Below are positions 25,492 through 34,969 of a DNA stretch of 64,000 nt, in pieces. Source of the DNA: Candidatus Nitrosacidococcus tergens (GTDB taxonomy: Bacteria > Pseudomonadota > Gammaproteobacteria > Nitrosococcales > Nitrosococcaceae); contig NZ_LR778175.1 in assembly GCF_902810445.1 (NCBI RefSeq), positions 1,631,001 to 1,695,000 of the forward strand, written 5' to 3'. The notes beneath the pieces are model-generated. The model was given only the letters and a program-made list of their open reading frames with translations. It did no database searches and was not told where the DNA came from. Position numbers and translations under genes: made by a program. How positions within the stretch are numbered: the first letter of the stretch is position 1; every line of letters starts with the position of its first letter.

Positions 25492-27102
25492 ATGAGTTAT
25501 TGTGCACTAGCACGAAAATGGAGACCTCGTAACTTTTCTCAAGTAGTGGGACAAGATTATATACTTCAACCACTTATAAATAGTTTAGATACAGGAAGAA
25601 TACATCATGCTTTTCTGTTTACAGGAATTCGAGGTGTAGGTAAAACTACCCTAGCCCGAATCTTAGCAAAATCTCTTAATTGTGAAGCAGGTATTAGTTC
25701 TTCTCCATGCGAAAAATGTAAAAATTGCTTAGAAATTAATAAAGGTAACTTTATTGATCTCATAGAAGTAGATGCAGCATCTCGTACAGGCGTAGATGAT
25801 ACTAGGGAACTACTAGAAAACGCTTGCTACACTCCGAGTCATGGGCGCTATAAGGTATATCTCATTGATGAGGTGCATATGTTTTCTCTTTCAAGTTTTA
25901 ATGTATTATTAAAAACTTTAGAAGAGCCCCCACCTCATGTTAAATTTTTATTAGCGACTACTGATCCTAAAAAAATACCTGTTACCGTCCTTTCTCGCTG
26001 TTTACAATTCAATTTAAGACGGATAAATCCGAAGGCTATTGCAGATCATCTAGGTAAAATCCTAGATGAAGAACATATTTTATTTGATCCAGAGGCGTTA
26101 TTTGCAATTGCTCAAGCCTCGGAAGGTAGCATGCGCGATGCACTTAGTTTTTTAGATCAAACTATTAATTATAATAATAGGCAAGTTACTGTTAATACTA
26201 CTCAAGCAGTTTTAGGCGGTATCGATCAAAAAAACCTTCTTATTCTTTTAGATTATTTATCTCAAAAAAACTCTCAGGATTTGATCAAGCAGGTGCGAGA
26301 GTTATGCAGCTATTCAGTTGATATCTCTAAAATTATTAGAGATTTATTACATTTACTTCAACAAATTACTCTTTATCAAATTAATCCTAATCTTATAGAT
26401 AAGATAGTTGAGAGTGAAGATTTTATAGCACTTGCAAGCCGCTTTACTCCAGAAGAAGTACAACTCTACTATCAAATAGGTCTTATTGGAAACCGGGATC
26501 TTATCTATGCACCAGATCCATATATGGCCTTTGAGATGTTATTACTAAGAATGCTATGTTTCTATCCTATGGAAACACAATCTAATGAGGAAACTCTACC
26601 CTATCAGAACATCTTGAATGATAATAATTCAAATAAAATAGTAGAAATACAAGAAAAAGAAACGGCATTTATACCGAGAGAATTTTCTATAAGCCTGCCA
26701 AATAGTAACCATGACTGGCAAGGATTAATCTTTCAATTAGAATTGAGCGGTATTTCAAAGCAGCTTGCCGAAAATTGTATTTTCGATTATTTTGAGATGA
26801 ATACTTTTTATTTGAAAATCTCTCCAACTATGGCGAGTCTCCAGCGTGGAAGGGATCGTTTACAAGAAGTATTAAGTAATTACTTAAACCAGGAAGTTAA
26901 AATTATTATTCAAATTTCTAATCTCAGCGATAGTACAGATACAATTGCTACACAGGAAGTAAAAAATCAAGAAATAGCAAAACAAACTGCGATTAAAGCA
27001 ATAGAGAATAATGAAAATATTCAAACGATCTGTAAAATATTTGATGCTCGAGTTCTAACTGAAAACATTAAAGCTATTCAAGAAAATAAATCTGATAGTT
27101 AA
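25492..27102 (+). CDS. dnaX: DNA polymerase III subunit tau/gamma
   Basis: 536 residues. DnaX is the clamp-loader ATPase that ties the polymerase cores together. Starting at ATG 25492 gives the family N-terminus MSYCALARKWRPRNFSQVVG; an upstream ATG at 25441 lies within the 4.5S RNA. The P-loop is GIRGVGKTTLARILAKSLNC (about 44-63), the zinc cysteines PCEKCKNCLEI, Walker B YLIDEVHM, and the SRC sensor motif LSRCLQF. It is shorter than E. coli tau (643), mainly in the variable C-terminus. I did not find a convincing frameshift site for a short gamma form. ybaB follows after 12 bases. Confidence 0.97.
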   Translation: MSYCALARKWRPRNFSQVVGQDYILQPLINSLDTGRIHHAFLFTGIRGVGKTTLARILAKSLNCEAGISSSPCEKCKNCLEINKGNFIDLIEVDAASRTGVDDTRELLENACYTPSHGRYKVYLIDEVHMFSLSSFNVLLKTLEEPPPHVKFLLATTDPKKIPVTVLSRCLQFNLRRINPKAIADHLGKILDEEHILFDPEALFAIAQASEGSMRDALSFLDQTINYNNRQVTVNTTQAVLGGIDQKNLLILLDYLSQKNSQDLIKQVRELCSYSVDISKIIRDLLHLLQQITLYQINPNLIDKIVESEDFIALASRFTPEEVQLYYQIGLIGNRDLIYAPDPYMAFEMLLLRMLCFYPMETQSNEETLPYQNILNDNNSNKIVEIQEKETAFIPREFSISLPNSNHDWQGLIFQLELSGISKQLAENCIFDYFEMNTFYLKISPTMASLQRGRDRLQEVLSNYLNQEVKIIIQISNLSDSTDTIATQEVKNQEIAKQTAIKAIENNENIQTICKIFDARVLTENIKAIQENKSDS

Positions 27103-27114
27103 GGAGGCGTATTA

Positions 27115-27435
27115 ATGAAGGGTGGTTTAGGTAATTTTATGAGACAAGCACAGCAGATTCAGTCGAATATGGAAAAAGCACAAGCTGAACTTGCAAACAT
27201 GGAGGTTACAGGTCAGTCAGGAGGAGGAATGGTTAGTGTAGTGATGACCGGACGATATGATTGCCGGCGTGTTACTATTAATGATGAAGTTTGGCAAGAA
27301 GGTAAGGAAATGGTGGAAGATTTAGTTGCTGCCGCTGTTAACGATGCAGTCCAGCAAGTTGAAGCTCAATCGAAGGAAAAAATGTCTAGTATGACCTCTG
27401 GAATGCTTCCCCCTGGATTTAAATTACCTTTCTAA
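27115..27435 (+). CDS. ybaB: YbaB/EbfC nucleoid-associated protein
   Basis: 106 residues, preceded by the strong ribosome site AAGGAGG. YbaB/EbfC proteins are small dimeric DNA-binding proteins. The sequence shows the family pattern: helical MKGGLGNFMRQAQQIQSNM, then VTGQSGGGMVSVVMTGRYDC, DLVAAAVNDAVQQVEA and a Gly/Pro-rich LPPGFKLPF ending. Its place between dnaX and recR is conserved over a wide range of bacteria and suggests a supporting role in replication repair. Confidence 0.97.
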   Translation: MKGGLGNFMRQAQQIQSNMEKAQAELANMEVTGQSGGGMVSVVMTGRYDCRRVTINDEVWQEGKEMVEDLVAAAVNDAVQQVEAQSKEKMSSMTSGMLPPGFKLPF

Positions 27436-27448
27436 TTAATTGCCCTAA

Positions 27449-28057
27449 ATGCCTCATACTGATTTATTTGGTCCTTCTGTATCTTATTTAGTAAAGGCAT
27501 TACGTTGTTTACCTGGAGTAGGACCAAAATCTGCACAACGTATGGCTTTTCATCTATTGGAATCGGATCGAGAAGGGGGAATTCAACTTGCTAATGCTTT
27601 GCTTGAGTCTCTGGACAAAGTTACTCAATGCCAATCGTGTCGTATTTTAAATGAATCTCTTCTATGCTCCTTATGTGCTAGTACTGATCGAAATCATAGC
27701 CAACTCTGCGTTGTAGAAATGCCTAGTGATGTACAGGCGATTGAACAAACAACAGCTTACCAAGGGCTATATTTTGTACTTATGGGACATTTATCTCCTC
27801 TTGATGGAATTGATCCTGAAGCTTTAGGTATGGATTTACTTATTCAGCGATTAGAAGCTAAAAAAATTAATGAGATTATTCTTGCTACCAACCTTACTGT
27901 AGAAGGAGAAGCCACTGCCTATTATATTAATAAATTAGCAAAAAAATATAATATTGCTACTACTCGAATCGCTCATGGCGTTCCTATTGGAGGTGAGCTT
28001 GAGTTTGTTGATGTAAATACGCTTTCCTATGCTTTTAAAGGTCGCAAGCACTTGTAA
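27449..28057 (+). CDS. recR: Recombination protein RecR
   Basis: 202 residues. RecR with RecO loads RecA on gapped DNA. It has the helix-hairpin-helix LRCLPGVGPKSAQRMAFHLL (about 17-36) and a four-cysteine zinc finger CQSCRILNESLLCSLC (about 57-72). The Toprim domain follows (VVEMPSDVQAIEQT, YFVLMGHLSPLDGI, ATNLTVEGEATAYYI), with a C-terminal Walker B-like GVPIGGELEFVD. It sits in the dnaX-ybaB-recR operon, 13 bases after ybaB. Confidence 0.98.
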   Translation: MPHTDLFGPSVSYLVKALRCLPGVGPKSAQRMAFHLLESDREGGIQLANALLESLDKVTQCQSCRILNESLLCSLCASTDRNHSQLCVVEMPSDVQAIEQTTAYQGLYFVLMGHLSPLDGIDPEALGMDLLIQRLEAKKINEIILATNLTVEGEATAYYINKLAKKYNIATTRIAHGVPIGGELEFVDVNTLSYAFKGRKHL

Positions 28058-28068
28058 AATATTTATCT

Positions 28069-28764
28069 TTGATTTCTCCCTATTACATCGATCCTAACGA
28101 TTCATCTTATTTTTTTCCAGATTCTAAACTTGCCCTCTTAGATCCAAATGGATTACTTGCTATAGGTGGGGATTTATCCCCAAAACGGATTATCTATGCC
28201 TACTGCCAAGGTATATTCCCTTGGTATAGTCAAGGGCAACCGATACTTTGGTGGAGTCCTAATCCTAGGATGATATTATTTCCTGATAAATTAAAAATTT
28301 CACGAAGTTTAAAAAAAAGACTAAATCGATCTGAACATACGTTTATTACTGTAAACAAAAATTTTCAAGGTGTCATTCAAGCTTGTGCCAATACACCACG
28401 TCACGGCATTATTAGCACTTGGCTCACTACAGAAATGCAAATTGCTTATACCCAACTACATAATATGGAAATAGCTCATTCTATAGAGGTATGGGAAAAA
28501 TCTAATCTTATAGGTGGGCTTTATGGATTACATATCGGTCGTATCTTTTTTGGCGAATCTATGTTCAGCCTACGCTCAGATGCTTCTAAAATAGCACTAG
28601 CTTACCTTTGTGATTATCTTCAGCAAAAAGGAGTCTCGCTAATTGATTGCCAAGTTGAGTCTGATCACTTACTTCGCCTTGGTGCCCAAGCAATTGCTAG
28701 GGATCTCTTTATTAGATGGGTACAAAAACTATGTGACCCATCTATTGTAAATAACTTAAAATAA
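28069..28764 (+). CDS. aat: Leucyl/phenylalanyl-tRNA-protein transferase
   Basis: 231 residues, TTG start 11 bases after recR. Aat adds Leu or Phe from tRNA to proteins with N-terminal Arg or Lys, marking them for ClpS/ClpAP (N-end rule). Clear family motifs are PDSKLALLDPNGLLAIGGDL, GIFPWYSQGQPILWWSPNPR (about 47-66), WLTTEMQIAYTQLH, GGLYGLHIGRIFFGESMFS (about 151-169) and LIDCQVESDHLLRLGAQ. The length is typical. The aat-infA order is conserved in gammaproteobacteria. Confidence 0.97.
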   Translation: MISPYYIDPNDSSYFFPDSKLALLDPNGLLAIGGDLSPKRIIYAYCQGIFPWYSQGQPILWWSPNPRMILFPDKLKISRSLKKRLNRSEHTFITVNKNFQGVIQACANTPRHGIISTWLTTEMQIAYTQLHNMEIAHSIEVWEKSNLIGGLYGLHIGRIFFGESMFSLRSDASKIALAYLCDYLQQKGVSLIDCQVESDHLLRLGAQAIARDLFIRWVQKLCDPSIVNNLK

Positions 28765-28862
28765 AGCAGTATGAGAATTCACCTTAATCCGTCTTCACAG
28801 CTTTTATGATAAAATGACTAAAATATACAGGTTATTAGTGCAATAGGAATTATTAATAATAT

Positions 28863-29081
28863 ATGGGAAAAGAAGATAATATTGAGATGGAAGGTACAGT
28901 AATTGATAGCCTTCCAAATACTATGTTTAGAGTAGAACTAGAAAATGGTCATGTGGTAACAGCACATATCTCTGGAAGAATGCGAAGACATTATATCCGA
29001 ATTCTTACAGGCGATAAGGTAACTATTCAGCTCACCCCTTATGATCTTACTAAAGGTAGAATCATTTACCGTGCTCGCTAA
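28863..29081 (+). CDS. infA: Translation initiation factor IF-1
   Basis: 72 residues, one S1-type OB fold. IF-1 binds the ribosomal A site and supports IF-2 and IF-3 during initiation. The protein matches the standard IF-1 from end to end: MGKEDNIEMEGTVIDSLPN, FRVELENGHVVTAHISGRMR, and YDLTKGRIIYRAR. A 98-base gap after aat may hold a separate promoter. A GC/A-T hairpin that serves both infA and the convergent porin gene follows. Confidence 0.99.
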   Translation: MGKEDNIEMEGTVIDSLPNTMFRVELENGHVVTAHISGRMRRHYIRILTGDKVTIQLTPYDLTKGRIIYRAR

Positions 29082-29113
29082 TTAATTAATATTGACTAAC
29101 AAAAAATCTAAAA

Positions 29114-29140
29114 AAAAGGGGGTACAATACTACCCCTTTA
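29114..29140. terminator. Bidirectional terminator between infA and the porin gene
   Basis: A-rich run, AAAGGGG, a short loop region, CCCCTTT: the stem is flanked by A's on one side and T's on the other, so it can stop transcription from infA (+) and from the porin (-). The stops of the two convergent genes lie on either side, less than 100 bases apart. Confidence 0.75.
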
Positions 29141-29177
29141 TGGGTGGCTTATTTAGTTGTATTTTCAAGTAGTAAGG

Positions 29178-30533
29178 CTACCAAAAAAAGTATCCACCTA
29201 CACCGACTACATTTGCAGTCTGTCTATTACCATGACCATACCATTCATTAATTTCACGGGTCCACTCAGCAACCAGTTTTAAATTAGAGTTTACATCATG
29301 GTATATTCCAGCTGTGTAGGATTGTTGATCTTTAAGAACAGCCCCATATCCCATAGAGCTCATCAATTGATCCGTTCCAGTTTCAGCTTGCCTAGAAGTA
29401 CCATAACTAAATGCTAATTTAGTGTGCCCCAAGAAAGTATAGCCCCACTGTGCCATCCAGCCTTTACTTCTACGCAGATGACCAGATGCATCCATAGAGT
29501 CAGCATCAAAAAGAAATGAGCTACCCAATCCCCTACCAGAGTAGTAGGAACCATTAAAGTCCCAATTTTTATATCGAAGCTGAGATCCTGTTGACCAACC
29601 CCAAACATTGTTTTCAATACCTGGGGTAAAACCATCAGCTATAATCTGTCCTTGATTTATAGAATTGCGAGTAAAGTTTTGCCATACCCCAGATCCCCAT
29701 ACTTCCCAGCTACCATCTTTCCAAGATCTAGCGTAGCTAATCATACCCTCAGCTCGTGGAGTACTATCAGTATTATAACAATTTGCTCCGCTTGCAGCGA
29801 CATAGCCATTTACTAAAGATCCAGCAGCACCACAAACTTGAGAAGGATCTACTGCAGCAGCAGTTAGTTTAACACCTGCCATATCTGGACTAGTCCATCG
29901 AAGTTGAGCGTTAAAGTTAGGATAAAGATACCCATAACCAATTCGGCCTAGAGTAAACCCTCCACCATGAACATCACCGGTAGCACCTACACCAAAGAGG
30001 GTTTGATCAGTTAAGATATTTTTACCCATAAAAACATCTAGTGTCCGCCCCATCAAAATTTGACCAAACTGACCATCAATAGTGAAGTACGCTTCTCGAA
30101 ACTCTAAATTTCCGCCAAACCCTGTAGTTTCACTACTATTTACCAGCCCTTGGCTTGGCATTCCAGGGCCGCCATTATAACCCCTGTTTTGTGTATTAGA
30201 ATTATTTACTTCTCCTGCAAAACTAATTCTTCCACCAATATCTAACCCATTCCAAGTAGGTGCTTTTACATTAAAACCAAATAGAGAAGGCATTAATCCA
30301 CTACGAAACCTACTTTGATGCTCCGCAATAGGACTCATATTCATATTACCACCAATTACATTGTCTGGACGACCGCTTGGATCGCTCCAAACATAGAATT
30401 GGTTGATATTACCATCAAAACTAACTTCCCAACCATTGTCTCCTCCAACTACTACAATCGCACCCACAGGAAGAGAAAAACCCATTGCTGCTGCAATAGC
30501 TACAGCTAATTTGGTGTTTTTAAAATTCTTCAT
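29178..30533 (-). CDS. Gram-negative outer-membrane porin
   Basis: 451 residues, signal peptide MKNFKNTKLAVAIAAAMGFS then beta-barrel-type alternating sequence. Examples are GWEVSFDGNINQFYVWS, TGFGGNLEFREAYFTIDG and GQILMGRTLDVFMGKNIL, the last resembling the porin L3 and barrel border. The protein ends in an aromatic residue (VGVGGYFFW), the outer-membrane insertion signal. Two cysteines (about 235-255) may make a loop disulfide. An ATG 12 bases further up gives MEYG first, but GGAG lies between the two ATGs, 6 bases before the second, so 30533 is the better start. It probably allows general diffusion of small solutes; specificity is unknown. It is a stand-alone gene with its own promoter region. 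Confidence 0.88.
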   Translation of the reverse strand: MKNFKNTKLAVAIAAAMGFSLPVGAIVVVGGDNGWEVSFDGNINQFYVWSDPSGRPDNVIGGNMNMSPIAEHQSRFRSGLMPSLFGFNVKAPTWNGLDIGGRISFAGEVNNSNTQNRGYNGGPGMPSQGLVNSSETTGFGGNLEFREAYFTIDGQFGQILMGRTLDVFMGKNILTDQTLFGVGATGDVHGGGFTLGRIGYGYLYPNFNAQLRWTSPDMAGVKLTAAAVDPSQVCGAAGSLVNGYVAASGANCYNTDSTPRAEGMISYARSWKDGSWEVWGSGVWQNFTRNSINQGQIIADGFTPGIENNVWGWSTGSQLRYKNWDFNGSYYSGRGLGSSFLFDADSMDASGHLRRSKGWMAQWGYTFLGHTKLAFSYGTSRQAETGTDQLMSSMGYGAVLKDQQSYTAGIYHDVNSNLKLVAEWTREINEWYGHGNRQTANVVGVGGYFFW

Positions 30534-30831
30534 TCCATACTCCATGATTTTGTATGCCGTAAATTACACTGGCATAATATCTCCAAAATTCTACCTAAAA
30601 CTTCTTTTTATATATAAAAAAAAAGAGATTACTCTATAGATTAAACTAGGACAATATTTATTTAAACTAGTTCTTTTATATTTATATCAGATAATTATAT
30701 AGAAATTTAAGAAATTCCTTTAACTTAGTTAAAGATCTAATTGTGTAATTTTATTATATATATCTTAATTCATAAAATAGTTTTTCACAAAAAAACTAGC
30801 TTAAGTAAAAAATACGATTAAATAATACCTA

Positions 30832-31260
30832 TTATCGGCGTACTTTAAAAAAAGCAGTCAAAACTGATCCACAAAGATCTGCTAAAACCCCTCCTCGAAT
30901 CTCTATGCTATGATTAAATAATCCTGTTGGAAATATATTAATAACTGTTCCTGCTGCCCCGCTTTTAGGATCAAAGGCACCAAACACAATTCTTTTAACT
31001 CGAGCCTGAATAGCAGCTCCAGCACACATGCTACAGGGTTCTAAGGTGGTATAAAGGGTACTGTTAATTAAGCGATAATTTTTAAGATTATTTCCACCAG
31101 CTCGAATAGCTTGTATTTCTGCATGTGCTGTAGGATCATTAGTAGTAATTGGGCAATTCCAGCCCTCTCCTAAAATTTCACCATCTTTTACCAGCACAGC
31201 CCCAATAGGAACCTCTCCTATTTCTTTAGCATATCTTGCGAGTACTAAAGCGTAGTTCAT
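30832..31260 (-). CDS. tadA: tRNA-specific adenosine deaminase TadA
   Basis: 142 residues. TadA converts A34 to inosine in tRNA-Arg(ACG). The zinc site is HAEIQAI (His46, catalytic Glu48) and LEPCSMCAGA (Cys76, Cys79), and GAFDPKSGAAGTVINIF is the downstream TadA hallmark that separates it from other deaminases. The N-terminus is a few residues shorter than in E. coli, but MNYALVLARYAKEIGEVPIG still covers the first helix. In many gammaproteobacteria tadA lies directly after guaA; here the KAP-like NTPase gene separates them. Confidence 0.95.
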   Translation of the reverse strand: MNYALVLARYAKEIGEVPIGAVLVKDGEILGEGWNCPITTNDPTAHAEIQAIRAGGNNLKNYRLINSTLYTTLEPCSMCAGAAIQARVKRIVFGAFDPKSGAAGTVINIFPTGLFNHSIEIRGGVLADLCGSVLTAFFKVRR

Positions 31261-31345
31261 CCATTTAATATCTATATCTTCCGTACTTTCTATATTTTAT
31301 TCTCCTATTCTATTGTAATTAAAACAAAAACCCTACTTAAACAAT

Positions 31346-33028
31346 TTATAATTTATCGAAAAATTTTGTTTTGGCACGAAGATGATTAATCTTGCTCTCA
31401 CGCTCTATCCACTGAAAGACAGATATAGCTTTTTCTCTTATGCTCTGCATCGTATCATTAGCTATAATCAGGCCCTCAATTGCAAGATATAGGGCTTCGC
31501 CCTTTGTAGATTTCAACATTTCATAGAAATCGTCCACACTATGCTTGTCAATAGATTCAAACACTTCTTTACTGCATTTTTTGCTTCGAGCAATATCAGT
31601 CAAAACATCTTGTAATTTCAGATCATCGCAAAACTCAGCTGCCTTCTTCGCAAAAGCCTCTGCTACATCTGGATCTGGATCCTTCATGGAAGCTCCAGAC
31701 AACCAAAATTCTTTTCCGTCATTTCTTTTTTCTATATAACCTTGAATTAAGCTCTTAACATCCCCCTTATAGCCTAAAAGTTTCAATGCCTCTATCGATC
31801 CAGAAAGATCACTAGGACTAATGACTGCAGCGCAGTCCAAAATAGACTTTTTTAATTTTGTAGTAAACTCATCAGCATTATCATCGAAGGAGTCATGATA
31901 AATTTTCCATATCTCCTTGAAGGAAGTATATTGATCATCCAAAGATAATTGCTGAAAGAGAGTTTGAGCTTTTTCCTTAATTTTCGCTTCATCATAAACT
32001 CCGGTACGAATACTATCAAAAATAGCTATATCTAATGCATTAGGGCCATGATACTCATATTCTTTAAGCAACCTAGACCATCGAATCTTTCTTGGGTTTT
32101 TTTCCTTGGTACCTCTAGATAAGAGGCTATATACCTCAGATGGTTGATTCAAAATATACTTAACTGAAGGAGCATCTCTGGGCTGATATAAAGCAAATCC
32201 GTAAAGACAAGCGCTATGAATTGCCCGCTTCAGAATACGTTTATCATAACCATCAAGTATTTTTTCAAGCCTATCTACTATACGAAGCAATTTAAAGATC
32301 GTACGGATATTTGAAATTTCTAATTTAACTACACATTCCTTAACCCATTCGTGTGATGCTATTGCCGTATCTGAAATCGCTATTTCAGCTGCTTCTTGGG
32401 CTGTAGGTGAAAAAACGAGATTAATGTCAATTACTTTTTCAAGCTGATTTTTAAAGTCTTTGGTATTTTGGCCTTCCAACACTTCACTATTCAGTAAAAG
32501 CACGACTTTGCATCGTCTCTCTTCTTTAAGAAAAGAAATCAGACCTAGTACATCTTTAAGTGCAAGATTTTCACTCATTCGCTCAAGATCATCAAAACAT
32601 ACTATTTGATCTTGTACACTCAGAAACCCTAATTCCACCAAGCTACTATAGTCTGCGATGAGCGGTATTTTAATCGGTGTTTTGCGAGTTACTGCTCCAA
32701 CCCATTCTCGCCATTTTGATACAAGGAAGGGCAATTTTTTTAAAATACCGCTAGTGGTCGCTTCAAACGGCTCTGTATTCTTAAAGGCAGTAGACCCCTT
32801 GGTATTCTCGAAAAGCGAACGCCGTACATCCCCCAAGCTTTCGAGTCCGAAAAGCGATACATAAGCGTATTTAGAGGGACTCACATTTTCATTTTTAAAT
32901 GCTTCAATAAGGAGCGTTTTCCAAGTGTGAGTTTTACCAGTGCCCCACTTACCGTTTAAGCAAAGAGCTAGCCTATCTTCCTCTGTGAGAAAGTAGCGAA
33001 TTTCGCTCTTGATCATTTCAATACTCAT
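31346..33028 (-). CDS. KAP-like P-loop NTPase (accessory, possible defence gene)
   Basis: 560 residues. The N-terminus has the Walker A NGKWGTGKTHTW (about 25-36) and Walker B IVCFDDLERMSE (about 142-153), the form seen in KAP-family and related STAND-like P-loop NTPases. A long helical C-terminal region of about 400 residues has no recognised motif. No membrane segment is apparent, unlike classic KAP proteins with inserted helices. GTG at 33037 would add three residues, but AAGG lies 8 bases before the ATG at 33028, which is preferred. It lies between guaA and tadA, same strand, as an apparent insertion. KAP proteins are often found in phage-exclusion and mobile contexts; the defence role is inference. 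Confidence 0.75.
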   Translation of the reverse strand: MSIEMIKSEIRYFLTEEDRLALCLNGKWGTGKTHTWKTLLIEAFKNENVSPSKYAYVSLFGLESLGDVRRSLFENTKGSTAFKNTEPFEATTSGILKKLPFLVSKWREWVGAVTRKTPIKIPLIADYSSLVELGFLSVQDQIVCFDDLERMSENLALKDVLGLISFLKEERRCKVVLLLNSEVLEGQNTKDFKNQLEKVIDINLVFSPTAQEAAEIAISDTAIASHEWVKECVVKLEISNIRTIFKLLRIVDRLEKILDGYDKRILKRAIHSACLYGFALYQPRDAPSVKYILNQPSEVYSLLSRGTKEKNPRKIRWSRLLKEYEYHGPNALDIAIFDSIRTGVYDEAKIKEKAQTLFQQLSLDDQYTSFKEIWKIYHDSFDDNADEFTTKLKKSILDCAAVISPSDLSGSIEALKLLGYKGDVKSLIQGYIEKRNDGKEFWLSGASMKDPDPDVAEAFAKKAAEFCDDLKLQDVLTDIARSKKCSKEVFESIDKHSVDDFYEMLKSTKGEALYLAIEGLIIANDTMQSIREKAISVFQWIERESKINHLRAKTKFFDKL

Positions 33029-33065
33029 TTTTATCACCTTCTTATTCTTTCTATTTTGCTGAATG

Positions 33066-33266
33066 CTACAAGATATTCTGCTCTTCCTGTTCTTTGCTTT
33101 GATATCGAGCTATAGCTTCGGCCACGATTTCTCCATATCACAGTTCGTACTGCTCTTGAGCGCTAGTAGTAGAGATGAACACCGATAAATCAGCACCTAG
33201 GTCTTCACTATCAAGAAAAGTAGGTTCATGAGAATTTATCAGCTTAACTCCAAGAAAATAGCATTG
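33066..33266 (-). pseudogene. Possible remnant of a protein-coding gene between guaA and the KAP gene
   Basis: On the minus strand one frame runs open for about 42 codons (with EDLGADLSVFISTTSAQEQY), meets a TGA at 33140-33138, and continues in the same frame for 23 more protein-like codons (YGEIVAEAIARYQSKEQEEQ) to a TAG at 33068-33066. No start codon is apparent before it. A single stop inside an otherwise coding-like frame suggests a decaying gene fragment, perhaps a former partner of the KAP gene that begins 37 bases downstream. I recognise no family, and chance openness cannot be excluded. The rest of the 33038-33397 gap holds nothing clear. Confidence 0.35.
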
Positions 33267-33397
33267 TTACATACTACTACAACAATAGGTGGCTATCTTA
33301 ATGAGGTATGAAACAGAAAAGGAATTTACAATATTGCTTGCTAAACAAGAACCTACAGTTTTATGCCATCAGATCCCTGGTCGTGTCAGACGTGTAA

Positions 33398-34966
33398 TCA
33401 CTCCCACTCAATAGTAGCTGGTGGTTTACCTGAAATATCATAAACCACTCGGGAAATTTTAGGTATTTCATTAATAATTCGGTTAGAGATATAAGAAAGT
33501 AATTCGTAAGGTAGATGTACCCAGTGAGCAGTCATAAAATCGATACTCTCTATTGCTCGTAGTGCAATTACAAATTCATAACTACGCTCATCTCCTACTA
33601 CACCAACAGATTTTATAGGTAAAAATACTGCAAAGGCTTGGCTCGTTTTATAGTACCAATCATGAGCACGCAATTCTTCAATGAAAATTGCATCTGCACA
33701 GCGAAGCAAATCTGCATATTCTTTTTTTATTTCTCCAAGAATACGTACGCCTAAACCTGGTCCTGGAAAAGGATGGCGGTGTACAAGTTCAAACGGTAGC
33801 CCTAATTTAGTACCAAGGTTACGCACTTCATCCTTAAATAGCTCTCGTAGAGGTTCAAGTAGCTTTAAATTTAATTTTTCAGGTAATCCACCTACATTAT
33901 GATGGGATTTTATAGTTTGTGTTTTTCCTGTCTTGGTACCTGCTGATTCAATGACATCAGGATAAATCGTTCCTTGAGCAAGCCATGTTATATTTTTTAA
34001 TTTTCTTGCTTCTTCTTCAAAAATCTCAATGAATATATGACCAATAATTTTACGTTTTTCTTCTGGATCACTAACACCTGATAGTGCTTCTAAAAAGCGT
34101 TGCTTTGCATTAACAAGAATTACTTGAATGCCAAAATGCTCTACAAAGGTAGTCATTACCTGCTCGACTTCTCCTAAACGAAGTAATCCATTATCTACAA
34201 AAACACAGATAAGTTGATTACCTATTGCTTGGTGTAACAATGCAGCAACAACCGAAGAGTCAACGCCTCCAGACAAAGCAAGTAATACTTTATCAGCACC
34301 TACTTGATTTTTTATTTGTATGATTTTATCTTCAACAATTTTTTGAGGAGTCCACTGGAATTCACATTTGCAAATATTCTGGATAAATCCCTTTAGAATA
34401 TTTGTTCCTTGAGGAGTATGAGTGACTTCCGGGTGAAATTGAAGACCATAAAATTGTCGTTTTTCATCTGCCATCCCTGCAATAGGACTATTATTTGTAG
34501 AAGCAATTTTTGTAAACCCCGCAGGTAATTTAGTGACTCGATCCCCATGGCTCATCCAAACATCTAATAAAAACTCTTCATGAGTATTTTTGTCTTTTAC
34601 TTCTATGAATAGTGGAGAAGGGTATGCACAAACTTGTGCGTAGCCATATTCCCGGTGAGTGGCAAGCTCTACTTTTCCGCCTAATTGGGCTGCCATTGTT
34701 TGCATGCCATAGCAAATACCAAGGATAGGTATACCCATAGAAAATATTAATTCAGAAACTTGAGGTGCATATTCTCCTCGTACTGAATCTGGCCCTCCAG
34801 AGAGAATAATTCCTTTAGGTGTAAGTGATATTAGTATTTCATCCTTAATATGATAAGGATATATCTCGCAATATACCCCTATTTCTCTAATACGACGGGC
34901 AATCAGCTGGGTATATTGCGAACCAAAGTCAAGAATTAAAATAGAGTGATTATAAGAGAGACTCAC
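33398..34966 (-). CDS. guaA: GMP synthase (glutamine-hydrolysing)
   Basis: 522 residues. GuaA converts XMP to GMP using ATP and glutamine. The N-terminal class I amidotransferase has GICYGMQ with nucleophile Cys85, and FHPEVTHT. The ATP-pyrophosphatase domain follows (ALSGGVDSSVVAALL, about 233-247), then the dimerisation domain ending in the family tail KPPATIEWE. GTG start at 34966, three bases after the guaB stop, so translation is coupled. The next step in the same operon would usually be tadA, but an unrelated gene intervenes downstream. Confidence 0.98.
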   Translation of the reverse strand: MSLSYNHSILILDFGSQYTQLIARRIREIGVYCEIYPYHIKDEILISLTPKGIILSGGPDSVRGEYAPQVSELIFSMGIPILGICYGMQTMAAQLGGKVELATHREYGYAQVCAYPSPLFIEVKDKNTHEEFLLDVWMSHGDRVTKLPAGFTKIASTNNSPIAGMADEKRQFYGLQFHPEVTHTPQGTNILKGFIQNICKCEFQWTPQKIVEDKIIQIKNQVGADKVLLALSGGVDSSVVAALLHQAIGNQLICVFVDNGLLRLGEVEQVMTTFVEHFGIQVILVNAKQRFLEALSGVSDPEEKRKIIGHIFIEIFEEEARKLKNITWLAQGTIYPDVIESAGTKTGKTQTIKSHHNVGGLPEKLNLKLLEPLRELFKDEVRNLGTKLGLPFELVHRHPFPGPGLGVRILGEIKKEYADLLRCADAIFIEELRAHDWYYKTSQAFAVFLPIKSVGVVGDERSYEFVIALRAIESIDFMTAHWVHLPYELLSYISNRIINEIPKISRVVYDISGKPPATIEWE

Positions 34967-34969
34967 TAA

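Noticed and set aside
30645..30658. 14-base word ACTAGGACAATATT repeated at 50782-50795
   Set aside because: Several matches of this length are expected by chance in 64 kb of AT-rich DNA, and the flanks do not continue to match.
33300..33413. 37-codon plus-strand frame (MRYETEKEFTILLAKQEP...) ending over the 3' end of guaA
   Set aside because: It runs antisense into the guaA stop region, has no ribosome site and no family likeness; probably chance.
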